DNA from: Nitrospira lenta
GTDB taxonomy: Bacteria > Nitrospirota > Nitrospiria > Nitrospirales > Nitrospiraceae
Reading direction: 5' to 3'
Assembly (NCBI RefSeq): GCF_900403705.1
Contig: NZ_OUNR01000001.1
Span: 744,001-808,000 of the forward strand
Length of the DNA: 64,000 nt
Below the pieces are notes generated by a model. It made no database searches, had not been told where the DNA came from, and saw only the letters and a program-made list of their open reading frames with translations. The position numbers and the translations under genes are program-made. Numbering within the stretch: the first letter of the stretch is position 1; the number at the start of each line of letters is the position of its first letter. Positions 40,648 to 49,517 of this stretch are shown in pieces.

Positions 40648-41720
40648 TATGACCCACTCAACAGTTGAAACGACTTCGTAAGCCCGAACACATAACTGAC
40701 TTGCTGTTCCAGATTGCCGTTGAAATCCCGCATGACCGGAATCTGCGCGATGAAATACATCGACGCATAGCTCCAAAGATTCAGCATGACGCCGGGTGAA
40801 TACGCCATGTAGGTAGAGCCAGTCGTAGGCACGGCGCGGAATCGCACTGTTGGATCGAGCAGAATGGCGCCGCCACCCGGATTAAACTGAAACAGAGAGG
40901 CGTCCATCGCATCGTTCTGCATCCAGCGGTAATTCACCTGCTGCGTCAGTACGAACCAGGGCGCCTGCTCGACCGGAATAATGTTGAACCCGGCGCTGAG
41001 ATTGACCTCGTCGCCGAACTTGTACCCGTCGCTGTTCTTGAGCGTGTGCCGATAGCTCGCCAGGGCGAACTGATTCAGCCGGTGCGGGATCAACTCGTAA
41101 CTCTGATAGATCGACGGCACGAATCCGAAATTGCCCTTGCCGATTTGCAACGTCGACTCGGCCAGAGATCCGCCCTGCACCCGCTGCCCGTAGTCGCCCG
41201 TCGGCAAATCGACGCCCACCCCCACCACAATCATGCTACGCAACGTGGGCAACACGTTGTACTTGAGACTCACGCGAACATCGCCGATCCCTTTGTCGCT
41301 ATAGGGCACCGGCGTCAGTCCGCCGATCTGGGCGTCGGAATTCACATGCTTGTAGGGCACGGTCACTTGCAGGCCTAACCGCTCGGTCAAGCCGTAATTC
41401 ATGTCGAACGTGACCGTTCGCATGAGGGTGCGAATCTGATTGGCATTCAGGTTTGCCAGGGTCAAGGTTCTGCTGCCTTGGTTGGAAAACGGAATGCTCC
41501 CGCCTTGGCCCGACGGCGCTTCCATCGGCGTGTAGTTATAAATCGCATTGACGGTCAGCAGACCGGCCATCGGGACCTGCTGTTGCGAGCCGATCACGAC
41601 AAAGCAGCTCACGGAGCCGCACGAGGCCTGAACCGAGTCCGGACGGACGGCCCCCACGCTCAGAAAGAAGACGCCGAGAGAGAGAAGGATGAGCCGCCGG
41701 AATCGGGAAAAGAACATCAT
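40647..41720 (-). CDS. Outer-membrane beta-barrel protein, paralog 1
   Basis: About 357 residues with a signal peptide (ending VQA-SCG). The mature start is SCGSVSCFVVIGSQQQVP, with a Cys pair, then a series of amphipathic strands (FDMNYGLTERLGLQVTVPY, DVRVSLKYNVLP, SYELIPHRLNQFALASYRH) and an end in KSFQLLSGS. This is typical of 12-18-strand transporter-like barrels of the MetA/phenol-type family. It may be a porin for a metal complex. ATG 41720 was chosen; GTG 41729 is possible. It follows small protein E1 and is paralogous to the gene at 42702. Confidence 0.76.
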   Translation of the reverse strand: MMFFSRFRRLILLSLGVFFLSVGAVRPDSVQASCGSVSCFVVIGSQQQVPMAGLLTVNAIYNYTPMEAPSGQGGSIPFSNQGSRTLTLANLNANQIRTLMRTVTFDMNYGLTERLGLQVTVPYKHVNSDAQIGGLTPVPYSDKGIGDVRVSLKYNVLPTLRSMIVVGVGVDLPTGDYGQRVQGGSLAESTLQIGKGNFGFVPSIYQSYELIPHRLNQFALASYRHTLKNSDGYKFGDEVNLSAGFNIIPVEQAPWFVLTQQVNYRWMQNDAMDASLFQFNPGGGAILLDPTVRFRAVPTTGSTYMAYSPGVMLNLWSYASMYFIAQIPVMRDFNGNLEQQVSYVFGLTKSFQLLSGS

Positions 41721-41811
41721 AAGTCTCACAATGGTTGAGGTGAAGGCGCCGGAGTGGCCGTGAATTTTTCACCGCCGCTCGATGCCATGACGCTGTCGTA
41801 TGTCGAAGAAG

Positions 41812-42120
41812 TTAGCTGAGGAGCGCGGGCGGTCCGCGGAGGAAGCGGGAGACAGGTGAGGCCGCAGCGATACGATCGGCCCGCTGAGTATCGGCCAATT
41901 CAATGAACTGTAGGGAGGCGCTGAAGACCACCACCGCCGTGTCGATGCTCTGACCGGCCGCGCATTCCCAGGCACAAAGGCCGGTGGAGTGCGTGCCTGC
42001 CTGATGCTTCGCATGATGATCGGCATGGGCAACCGCCGGGGCCGCCAGGAACCCGCTCACGAGCACGAGGCAGAGCAGCAGCGGCCAGACCAACCAGGAT
42101 TGTTTCAGTTGCGCCATCAT
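41812..42120 (-). CDS. Small R-G-P-P family exported protein, copy E1
   Basis: A 102-residue protein: signal or membrane segment (about 8-30, ending VA-HAD), HADHHAKHQAGTHS, GLCAWECAAG, a hydrophobic middle and the end FLRGPPALLS. ATG 42120 is four bases after the stop of the TlpA gene, so it is probably translated together with it, as in the copy D pair. It is 91 bases before the outer-membrane protein gene. There is no obvious Shine-Dalgarno, which supports coupling. Confidence 0.7.
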   Translation of the reverse strand: MMAQLKQSWLVWPLLLCLVLVSGFLAAPAVAHADHHAKHQAGTHSTGLCAWECAAGQSIDTAVVVFSASLQFIELADTQRADRIAAASPVSRFLRGPPALLS

Positions 42121-42124
42121 AAAT

Positions 42125-42673
42125 TTATCGAAGCGACGCCGCCTTGATCGGTTCCGGTTTGTGCATTTTCGCGACGACGTCAACGATCATCTGTTCCGTC
42201 AGCAAGCCGCCTTTGATGTATTCCTGCACGCGTCCCTGCTGATCGATGAACACGCTCACCGGCAAGCCGAAAACCCCGAACTGGTTCGCCACTTTATTGT
42301 CGCGATCCATCAACACGGGGAAGGTATGGCCATACTGCTTGATGTGCTCCCGCACCTTGGCATCGTCTTCAAGTTCGTTGATCGCCAGCACGACAAATCC
42401 CTTATCCCGCAGCTTATCGAAGCTGGCTTGCATGGCCGGCATTTCCGTCGTGCAGGGCTTGCACCAGGTGGCCCAGAAATTCACCAGGACCACTTTCCCA
42501 CGGTACTGGCTGAGGCTATGCATCTTGCCGTCGAGATCCGCCAGACGGAATTCGTCTGCCGGCGCGCCCACCGTAGGAACCCGCGATCCCATACTCCACC
42601 CATCGAGAGCAGGGGAGGCCAGTAACACCGCAACCGCCAACGCCCATACGCATCGAGAGGTCTGTGCTCTCAT
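42125..42673 (-). CDS. TlpA-like exported thioredoxin, second copy
   Basis: A 182-residue periplasmic thioredoxin of the TlpA/ResA type. It has a signal peptide (about 1-25), FWATWCKPCTTEMPAM at about 70-85 and the cis-Pro loop FGLPVSVFI. ATG 42673 has GAGGAG six bases upstream. It differs from the other copy (35136-35684) at the active site (WCKPC against WCGPC), but both are followed at once by a small His/Cys protein of the same family. This repeated pairing suggests a functional link. Confidence 0.92.
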   Translation of the reverse strand: MRAQTSRCVWALAVAVLLASPALDGWSMGSRVPTVGAPADEFRLADLDGKMHSLSQYRGKVVLVNFWATWCKPCTTEMPAMQASFDKLRDKGFVVLAINELEDDAKVREHIKQYGHTFPVLMDRDNKVANQFGVFGLPVSVFIDQQGRVQEYIKGGLLTEQMIVDVVAKMHKPEPIKAASLR

Positions 42674-42701
42674 AGGACTCTCCTCATTCATCACAGTCGC
42701 A

Positions 42702-43817
42702 CTACGACGGCTTCACCAGCTGAAACGAGCGGGTGAGTCCGAACACGAAACTGGTGCCTTGCGCCAAACTACCGTTGGAATCCCGCGCAAACGGAATCTG
42801 TGCGTAGAAATACATCGAGGTCATGTTCGTCCAGCTGGATTCAACAAGCTGTCCGAGACTGACCTGAAAGCCAGGAGAGAAGGCGTGGTACGTCGAACCG
42901 GTCGTTGGCACAGCGCGATTTCTAATTGTGGGGTCAAGCACAACTGGCTCCCCAGGAAAGTCCGGCGCATCAGCCGGCGTGGCCGATCGTGACAGCGAAG
43001 ACTTAAAATTGTCATGAACCAAATAGCGGTAATTCACCTGGCCGGTCAAAACCAGCCAGGGCGTCGCCACATAGTTCAGACCGGCGTTGATCATGTACTC
43101 GTCGCCGAACTGATACCCGTCATTGTTCCGGAACGTATGACGGTAGCTGGCCGAGGCAAACTGATTCAACAGATGGGGGATCAACTCATAGCTCTGGTAG
43201 ACGGTCGGGTTCAGCCCGACTTGTCCGCGCCCCAGCTGCGTCGGCGACTCCATAATATTTTCTTCGCTGTCATGCGCATGAGTATTACCCGTTGGAAGGT
43301 AGACCCCTAGGCCCAGCACCACCATATTGCGAAGAGTCGGCAACACGTTGTACTTCAGCCCCACGCGAATATCGCCGATCCCATTAGCCGAAAACCGGTT
43401 CGGATCTCCCTCGCCGTTTGCACCACCTTCTCCCAAACCGTCGATGTGCTTATGCGTGCGCCACATATACGGAACCGTCAGTTGCACGCCCAGCCGGTCG
43501 GTCAGGCCATAGTTCAGATCCAACGTGGCCTGCTGCGTAATGGTGCGGGTCTCTTTGTGGTGATCCAGAATCATCTGCCGGCTAGCTTGATCGACGGCCG
43601 GGATCACGCCGGAGGTCCCCTCCAAGAGTCGCATGGGTGTGTAATTGTAAATGCCGTTGACCGTAAGGAGCCCCGCCTGCGGAACCTGCTGTTGGGACCC
43701 GATGACGACAAAACAGTTGACCGCTCCGCACGAGGCTGATGCGCCGGGAGCAAAGGACAGGGAGATCACGATACTGACAATGGCTGCGGCAATAAGGATT
43801 CGACCGGAGAGCTTCAT
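42702..43817 (-). CDS. Outer-membrane beta-barrel protein, paralog 2
   Basis: A 371-residue protein with a signal peptide (ending ASA-SCG). The mature start is SCGAVNCFVVIGSQQQVP, nearly the same as paralog 1, and the strands and end (TRSFQLVKPS) also align. The barrel carries an extra loop (about 105-130) with HKHIDGLGEGGANGEG, and HAHDSEEN later on. ATG 43817 was chosen. It follows small protein F and precedes the second TlpA gene. The gene pair looks like a tandem duplication with a TlpA/small-protein cassette between. Confidence 0.76.
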   Translation of the reverse strand: MKLSGRILIAAAIVSIVISLSFAPGASASCGAVNCFVVIGSQQQVPQAGLLTVNGIYNYTPMRLLEGTSGVIPAVDQASRQMILDHHKETRTITQQATLDLNYGLTDRLGVQLTVPYMWRTHKHIDGLGEGGANGEGDPNRFSANGIGDIRVGLKYNVLPTLRNMVVLGLGVYLPTGNTHAHDSEENIMESPTQLGRGQVGLNPTVYQSYELIPHLLNQFASASYRHTFRNNDGYQFGDEYMINAGLNYVATPWLVLTGQVNYRYLVHDNFKSSLSRSATPADAPDFPGEPVVLDPTIRNRAVPTTGSTYHAFSPGFQVSLGQLVESSWTNMTSMYFYAQIPFARDSNGSLAQGTSFVFGLTRSFQLVKPS

Positions 43818-43972
43818 TTCGTTAATCAACCTTTGCTTCTTTGCTCTGTCCCACTAGGACATCAAGCGCGATGTTCGATCAGATGGAAAGTCCGAGAGCC
43901 CCGCTGTGGTTGAAATCGATCGCTGTTCCCGATCGATCGGGCTCAACGGCCATTCACACAGAGCAGGATGAA

Positions 43973-44284
43973 CTAGATGGTCGAAGAAGCTGGAGGCCCG
44001 CGAGAGGTCGTTCGATGAAGAGGACTCGTGAGGAGTGAAACCCTGCTGTCGGTCTCGGACCACGCCACCGGAGCAAGATCGATGAGATAGGGAGCCGTAC
44101 CGTGATCCAGCACGTTCCCGGCCGCACACATCCAGGTACAGAGGGATGTGCTGTGAGTGGCTTTCTGATGGTGCTGATTATGATGGGATTCGTGCGAGAT
44201 CGACTGGGCCGAGGCAAGCCCCCCGACCACAAGAATACACACCACAAGGAGACAGGCAAGAAGCCGTGGGATCATTCCGTACAT
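43973..44284 (-). CDS. Small R-G-P-P family exported protein, copy F
   Basis: About 103 residues: signal segment ending SAQ-SIS, SHESHHNQHHQKATHS, SLCTWMCAAG, a hydrophobic middle, and the end TTSRGPPASSTI. ATG 44284 or 44275 may be the start. It lies 155 bases before the second outer-membrane barrel gene, a gap in which I saw nothing. It is the first gene of the minus-strand island as seen from the secA side. Confidence 0.66.
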   Translation of the reverse strand: MYGMIPRLLACLLVVCILVVGGLASAQSISHESHHNQHHQKATHSTSLCTWMCAAGNVLDHGTAPYLIDLAPVAWSETDSRVSLLTSPLHRTTSRGPPASSTI

Positions 44285-44490
44285 CGTATCTCGTACTGTA
44301 ACAGGACCGGCGAGCGGATGGTACTGGAGTGCCGCGGAAAGAGTCAAGGCACGGGCTCAGCCGGAAGCCCAGTGTCTTCCTGGTAGGATTCGGAAAAAGT
44401 TTGCTGTATACTGCGCGGACTATTTTGTGCGGTAGGCGGTAGATCGACCTCTCCCGCAAGTACTATCCAAACGACCCGACGACATCTTCT

Positions 44491-47223
44491 ATGCTGACAC
44501 AACTCCTGAATCTCGTCTTCGGCAGTAAGAACGACCGTGAAATCAAAGCGTTGCTGCCCGTTGTCACGCGCATCAACGACCTGGAGTCCAGCCTGACGCC
44601 CTTGTCGGATCAGGACCTGGTCGGAAAAACTCAGCTATTCAAACAGCGCCTGGCCGACGGTCAGACACTCGACGACATCCTGCCGGAGGCCTTTGCCGTC
44701 TGCCGCGAGATGTCCCGCCGCATACTGAACATGCGGCACTTCGACGTCCAGCTCATCGGCGGCATGATTCTCCACCGGGGCCGGATCGCGGAAATGAAGA
44801 CCGGCGAAGGGAAGACGCTCGTCGCGACCCTGCCGATCTACCTAAACGCGCTCGAAGGCAAGGGCGTTCACCTGATCACCGTGAACGATTATCTCGCCAA
44901 ACGTGATGCCCAATGGATGGCGCAGCTGTATCACGCGCTGGGATTATCCGTCGGCATTATCCAACACGACGCCTCGTTCCTCTACGACCCGACATACGAT
45001 GCGGCCGACAAACGCCTGCAATCCCTCCGCCCCTGCACAAGGCGGGAGGCCTATCACGCGGACATCACGTACGGGACCAACAACGAGTACGGGTTCGACT
45101 ACTTGCGCGATAACCTGATCGTGAGTGAATTGAGCCAGTGCGTCCAGCGCGAGCTGAACTTCGCGATCGTCGACGAGGTCGACAGCATTCTGATCGACGA
45201 AGCCCGCACTCCCTTGATCATCTCCGGTCCGACCGACCAGACTACCGATCTGTACTACCGGATCAACGCCGTGATCCCGCAGCTGAAGCCCGAACATGAT
45301 TTTACGATCGAAGAGAAAACCAAGACCGCTTCATTGACGGAAGAGGGCAACATCCGGATTGAGCAGCTCCTCGGCGTGGACAACCTCTACGATCCGGACA
45401 ACATGGATCTGGTCCACCACGTCGTCAAGGCGCTCCAGGCCTACACCTTGTATAAGCGCGATGTCGATTATGTCGTGAAAGACGGCGAGGTCATCATTGT
45501 CGATGAGTTCACCGGGCGCCTCATGCAAGGCCGCCGCTGGAGTGACGGGCTCCACCAGGCCGTGGAGGCCAAGGAAGGCGTGAAGATCGCCAACGAGAAT
45601 CAAACGCTGGCCTCCGTCACGTTCCAAAATTACTTCCGCATGTACAAGAAGCTCGCCGGCATGACCGGCACGGCCGACACGGAAGCTGCGGAATTCGCCA
45701 AGATTTACAATCTCGACGTGAACGTCGTTCCGACAAATCGAAAAATGGTCCGCCTGGACTATGCCGACGTGGTCTACCGAACGGAAAAAGAAAAGTTTGG
45801 GGCCATCGTCGAGGAAATCAAGGAATCCAACGAGCGCGGACAACCGGTACTCGTCGGGACGATCTCCATTGAAAAGTCCGAAAAGCTCTCGGGCCTGCTG
45901 AGCCGGAACGGGGTCAAACACAACGTCCTCAACGCGAAACAGCATGAACGCGAGGCGGAAATCGTCGCCCAGGCCGGACGCAAAGGCGCCGTCACCATCG
46001 CCACCAACATGGCCGGCCGCGGCACCGACATTCTCCTCGGCGGCAACGCCGACTTCATGTTCAAGCAGATTCTTTATCGCGAGGAAAACTTGCCGGAATC
46101 GCGCAAGCTGGAAATCTTCGAAGAAATCCGCAGCGATTGTGAAAAAAACAAACAGGAAGTCGTCGCCGCCGGCGGCTTGCACATCCTCGGCACTGAGCGG
46201 CACGAGAGCCGCCGCATCGACAACCAGTTGCGCGGCCGAGCCGGCCGCCAGGGCGATGCCGGATCATCCAGATTTTACCTGTCCCTCGAAGACGACCTCA
46301 TGCGAATCTTCGCCTCCGAGCGCGTTTCGCAGCTGATGCTGAAGCTCGGCATGGAAGAAGGCGTGCCCATCGAGCACGGCATGGTTACCCGCGCCATCGC
46401 CAATGCGCAAAAGAAAGTCGAAGCGCACAACTTCGAGATTCGTAAACAGCTGCTCGAATACGACGATGTGATGAACAAGCAGCGCGAAGTCATCTATCAA
46501 CACCGTCATGCCGTGCTGGCGGGCGAGGATCTGAAAGCCGACCTCCTCGGGATGATGTCAGACATGATCGACTCCGCCATGGCCGTCTTCTGTCCGGCCG
46601 AACAATATCCCGAAGAATGGGATATGCCCGGCCTCGTCGAGATGATGCACGGCCAATTCGGAATCGACATCACGCAGGGCAAACAGGACCAGGGCGATTC
46701 GCTCCGCGATCTCGGTCGCGATGCGCTGACCGAAGATCTCAAGAAACTCGTGCACGACGGCTACGAGCGGAAGGAACAGGAACTGGGCTCAGAGCTGATG
46801 CGCTTCCTGGAAAAGACCTTCATGCTCCAAGTCATCGACCACCACTGGAAAGACCACCTCCTCGGCATGGACCATCTGCGCGACGGCATCGGCCTGCGCG
46901 GGTATGGCCAAAAAGATCCGCTCATCGAATACAAGAAGGAAGGTTACGACCTCTTCGCCGGCATGATGCAGCGGGTCAAATCGGATGCGCTGGAACGGCT
47001 GTTCCGCGTCCAGGCTGTGAAACATGAAGAAGTCGAGCCCACCCCTGCGGCACCGCCTCCTCCCCCTCCGGTCATCACGCGCCCGCTGCCGACGCTCACA
47101 CTGAACCGCGGCGAGGCCGCCGAGGCTCCACGGACTGTCGAGCGAGTCGACGATAAAGTCGGCCGGAACGATCCCTGTCCCTGCGGGAGTGGGAAAAAGT
47201 ATAAAAAGTGTCACGGAACCTAG
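44491..47223 (+). CDS. secA: Preprotein translocase ATPase SecA
   Basis: A 910-residue motor that pushes unfolded proteins through SecYEG. It has Walker [12 protein letters not shown] near residue 110, Walker [20 protein letters not shown] near 217, the preprotein cross-linking domain, [21 protein letters not shown] in the second motor domain, the helical scaffold, and a C-terminal zinc site [13 protein letters not shown] that binds SecB or the ribosome. Length and order are as expected. A TATACT at 44407-44412 may be its -10. It is transcribed away from the exported-protein island, alone. Confidence 0.98.
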   Translation: MLTQLLNLVFGSKNDREIKALLPVVTRINDLESSLTPLSDQDLVGKTQLFKQRLADGQTLDDILPEAFAVCREMSRRILNMRHFDVQLIGGMILHRGRIAEMKTGEGKTLVATLPIYLNALEGKGVHLITVNDYLAKRDAQWMAQLYHALGLSVGIIQHDASFLYDPTYDAADKRLQSLRPCTRREAYHADITYGTNNEYGFDYLRDNLIVSELSQCVQRELNFAIVDEVDSILIDEARTPLIISGPTDQTTDLYYRINAVIPQLKPEHDFTIEEKTKTASLTEEGNIRIEQLLGVDNLYDPDNMDLVHHVVKALQAYTLYKRDVDYVVKDGEVIIVDEFTGRLMQGRRWSDGLHQAVEAKEGVKIANENQTLASVTFQNYFRMYKKLAGMTGTADTEAAEFAKIYNLDVNVVPTNRKMVRLDYADVVYRTEKEKFGAIVEEIKESNERGQPVLVGTISIEKSEKLSGLLSRNGVKHNVLNAKQHEREAEIVAQAGRKGAVTIATNMAGRGTDILLGGNADFMFKQILYREENLPESRKLEIFEEIRSDCEKNKQEVVAAGGLHILGTERHESRRIDNQLRGRAGRQGDAGSSRFYLSLEDDLMRIFASERVSQLMLKLGMEEGVPIEHGMVTRAIANAQKKVEAHNFEIRKQLLEYDDVMNKQREVIYQHRHAVLAGEDLKADLLGMMSDMIDSAMAVFCPAEQYPEEWDMPGLVEMMHGQFGIDITQGKQDQGDSLRDLGRDALTEDLKKLVHDGYERKEQELGSELMRFLEKTFMLQVIDHHWKDHLLGMDHLRDGIGLRGYGQKDPLIEYKKEGYDLFAGMMQRVKSDALERLFRVQAVKHEEVEPTPAAPPPPPPVITRPLPTLTLNRGEAAEAPRTVERVDDKVGRNDPCPCGSGKKYKKCHGT

Positions 47224-47325
47224 CCGAATAACGGCCGGACACCCTTCCACAATTTCAATCGAAACTCTTCCGAATGAATCCATGAGGCGCGCTTCAATCG
47301 TATCGCCTTTCTCACTGATTCTTCC

Positions 47326-47355
47326 TTGACTTAGAGAAGGCGGGAAGGCTACTCT
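47326..47355 (+). promoter_or_regulatory. Sigma70-like promoter before the methyltransferase-nuo run
   Basis: TTGACT at 47326-47331 and TACTCT at 47350-47355 are 18 bases apart and 95 bases before GTG 47451. No terminator is seen after secA. Confidence 0.45.
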
Positions 47356-47450
47356 AGCCCACTTTTTGACCGTCTCGACGGGTGCAGTCTACCTGTCGTG
47401 GATTGGTGTCTTCACTGACGCGCCTTGTCAGCAGAGAAACGGACTTCTTT

Positions 47451-48629
47451 GTGACGATCGGGCATCCTAAACTCGTTGCCGCCATAACCGCCGAGATTGC
47501 CGCCTCGGGTCCGATGCCCTTCGTCCGTTTTATGGAACTGGCGCTCTATCATCCCCAATTCGGTTACTACATGCGCCCGCCTGAACCCGGAGCCGAACGC
47601 ATCGGCTGGTCCGGCGACTTTTACACCAGTTCGGACGTCCATCCCATTCTCGGCCAGGCGCTGGCAAAGCAAGCGCGGCAGCTCGACGCCGCCCTCGGAC
47701 ATCCCGATCCATTCACGGTCGTCGAAATGGGACCAGGGAAAGGGTTATTGGCCAAGCATTTTCTGTCGGCCTGCCGCGTCAATCCGGACGACTCGTTCAG
47801 CCAGCGCCTCCGCTATGTCCTCATCGAGCGCAGCCCGGCCATGCAGGAGTTGCAACGCCAGAATTTGCTGCATGGGCTCTGCGAGCCGGGCCGTATTACC
47901 TGGCTCGAAGGACTCGATTCGCTGACGGAACAGAGCGTCACCGGCCTGTGTTTCAGCAACGAGCTTCCCGATGCGTTTCCCGTCCACCGCATCCAGATCG
48001 AGCAGGGCCGGGCGCAGGAAATCTGCGTCGACTATGACGGCACCAACTTCGTGGAATGTCTCCGCCCCTTGTCGTCGCCGGACGTTCAGCACTATCTGGA
48101 CAACTTGAAGCTGACGCTGCCGGAAGGTTACCAGACCGAGATCAATACGGCCGCGGTGCGCTGGATGGCGCAGGTGGCCCGCGCGATCAATCGCGGCCTG
48201 GCAATTACGATCGATTACGGCCATACCGCGCAGGATCTCTATGGGCCAGATCGTGCGAAAGGCACGCTGCTCTGTTACTACTCGCAAATGACCTCGGAGA
48301 ATCCTTATGAGCGGGTCGGCCTTCAGGACATGACCTCACATGTGGATTTTTCAACCCTCGCCACCGCCGGCGACGCGCAGGGTCTGCACGTGACGGGCTT
48401 TACCAATCAGATGAGTTTCCTGATGGGGCTCGGGTTGGAAGATTTTCTCGCGAAGATGGACCCGGAAGGCGCCGAGTTTCGCGCGGCCATTCATCTGGTG
48501 CGGCCGGAAGGCATGGGACGCACGTTCAAAGTCCTTATTCAGCATAAAGGCATCGAGGCGCCGACACTGGACGGACTGGCCTTTAAGCCGTTCTTCGGAA
48601 CCGCCTTGATGTTGCATCACGCCGCCTAA
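47451..48629 (+). CDS. MidA/NDUFAF7-family SAM-dependent methyltransferase
   Basis: A 392-residue protein with the family signatures MELALYHPQFGYYMR, WSGDFYTSSDVHPILGQALAKQ, motif I VVEMGPGKGLLAKHFL, SNELPDAFPVHRI and ITIDYGHTAQDLY. In humans NDUFAF7 dimethylates an Arg of NDUFS2 (the NuoD counterpart) during complex I assembly. Here the gene lies eight bases before nuoA, which fits the same task in bacteria. GTG 47451 is the likely start; the frame is open from 47382. The matching Arg in NuoCD is Arg239. Confidence 0.9.
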   Translation: MTIGHPKLVAAITAEIAASGPMPFVRFMELALYHPQFGYYMRPPEPGAERIGWSGDFYTSSDVHPILGQALAKQARQLDAALGHPDPFTVVEMGPGKGLLAKHFLSACRVNPDDSFSQRLRYVLIERSPAMQELQRQNLLHGLCEPGRITWLEGLDSLTEQSVTGLCFSNELPDAFPVHRIQIEQGRAQEICVDYDGTNFVECLRPLSSPDVQHYLDNLKLTLPEGYQTEINTAAVRWMAQVARAINRGLAITIDYGHTAQDLYGPDRAKGTLLCYYSQMTSENPYERVGLQDMTSHVDFSTLATAGDAQGLHVTGFTNQMSFLMGLGLEDFLAKMDPEGAEFRAAIHLVRPEGMGRTFKVLIQHKGIEAPTLDGLAFKPFFGTALMLHHAA

Positions 48630-48637
48630 GGGACGCT

Positions 48638-49009
48638 ATGGGAAACGCCGCAGTTCCAGCGAACTATCTTCCGATCCTCCTGTTTATCGGGATCGCGATC
48701 GCCTTCGGCGCCGTGTCGCTACTGGCCGGATGGTTCGTGAGGCCGAGCCGCCCCTACCGCGCCAAGTTGGCGCCTTACGAAAGCGGCAGTCCGCTGTTTC
48801 AGGACGCCCGCGTCAAGATTCCGATGCGCTATTACATCATCGCGATGTTGTTTGTGATCTTCGATGTCGAGATCGTGTACATGTTTCCCTGGGCCGTGGC
48901 ATTTTCCAAGCTCGGATTCGTCGGGCTTGCTGAAATGGTGACCTTTATCGGCATCCTGGTCGTCGGGTTCTGGTACGCCTGGAAAAAAGGGGCGTTGGAG
49001 TGGGATTAA
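48638..49009 (+). CDS. nuoA: NADH-quinone oxidoreductase subunit A
   Basis: A 123-residue membrane subunit with three helices (about 8-30, 65-87 and 92-113) and the conserved loop [38 protein letters not shown]. The loop takes part in the quinone site and in coupling. AGGGA precedes ATG 48638. First nuo gene of the operon, 28 bases before nuoB. Confidence 0.97.
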   Translation: MGNAAVPANYLPILLFIGIAIAFGAVSLLAGWFVRPSRPYRAKLAPYESGSPLFQDARVKIPMRYYIIAMLFVIFDVEIVYMFPWAVAFSKLGFVGLAEMVTFIGILVVGFWYAWKKGALEWD

Positions 49010-49037
49010 AGGCCAGCGGGGAGGAGAGAGAAAAACT

Positions 49038-49517
49038 GTGAGCTTTCTAGAACGACAATTCGAAGCCAATATCCTCACGACGAATCTGGATGCCGTCGTG
49101 AACTGGGCGCGCAAGTCGGCCCTCTGGCCTATGACCTTCGGTCTCGCCTGCTGCGCGATCGAGATGATCGCCAGCGTGTCATCCCGCTACGACCTCGATC
49201 GGTTCGGCGCCGGCGTGTTCCGCGCGTCTCCGCGCCAATCGGATCTGATGATCATCGCCGGCACCGTCACACGCAAGATGGCCCCCGTGATCCGCCGGAT
49301 CTACGATCAGATGCCCGAGCCGCGCTATGTGATTTCGATGGGTTCCTGCGCCACCTCCGGCAATCACTACAACAGCTATGCGGTGGTGCAAGGCGTCGAT
49401 CAAATCATTCCGGTGGATGTGTATGTGCCGGGCTGCCCGCCGCGGCCAGAAGCCTTGATGGACGGGCTGCTGAAACTCCAAGAGAAAATTCAACGCGAAA
49501 AGGTGTTCGTGAAGTAA
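49038..49517 (+). CDS. nuoB: NADH-quinone oxidoreductase subunit B
   Basis: A 159-residue subunit that carries cluster N2, the last iron-sulfur cluster before quinone. The ligands are in Cys38-Cys39 (LACCAIEM), [12 protein letters not shown] and [12 protein letters not shown]. Start GTG 49038 has GGAGAGAG about nine bases upstream. Its TAA overlaps the nuoCD ATG (TAATG), so translation is coupled. Confidence 0.97.
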   Translation: MSFLERQFEANILTTNLDAVVNWARKSALWPMTFGLACCAIEMIASVSSRYDLDRFGAGVFRASPRQSDLMIIAGTVTRKMAPVIRRIYDQMPEPRYVISMGSCATSGNHYNSYAVVQGVDQIIPVDVYVPGCPPRPEALMDGLLKLQEKIQREKVFVK

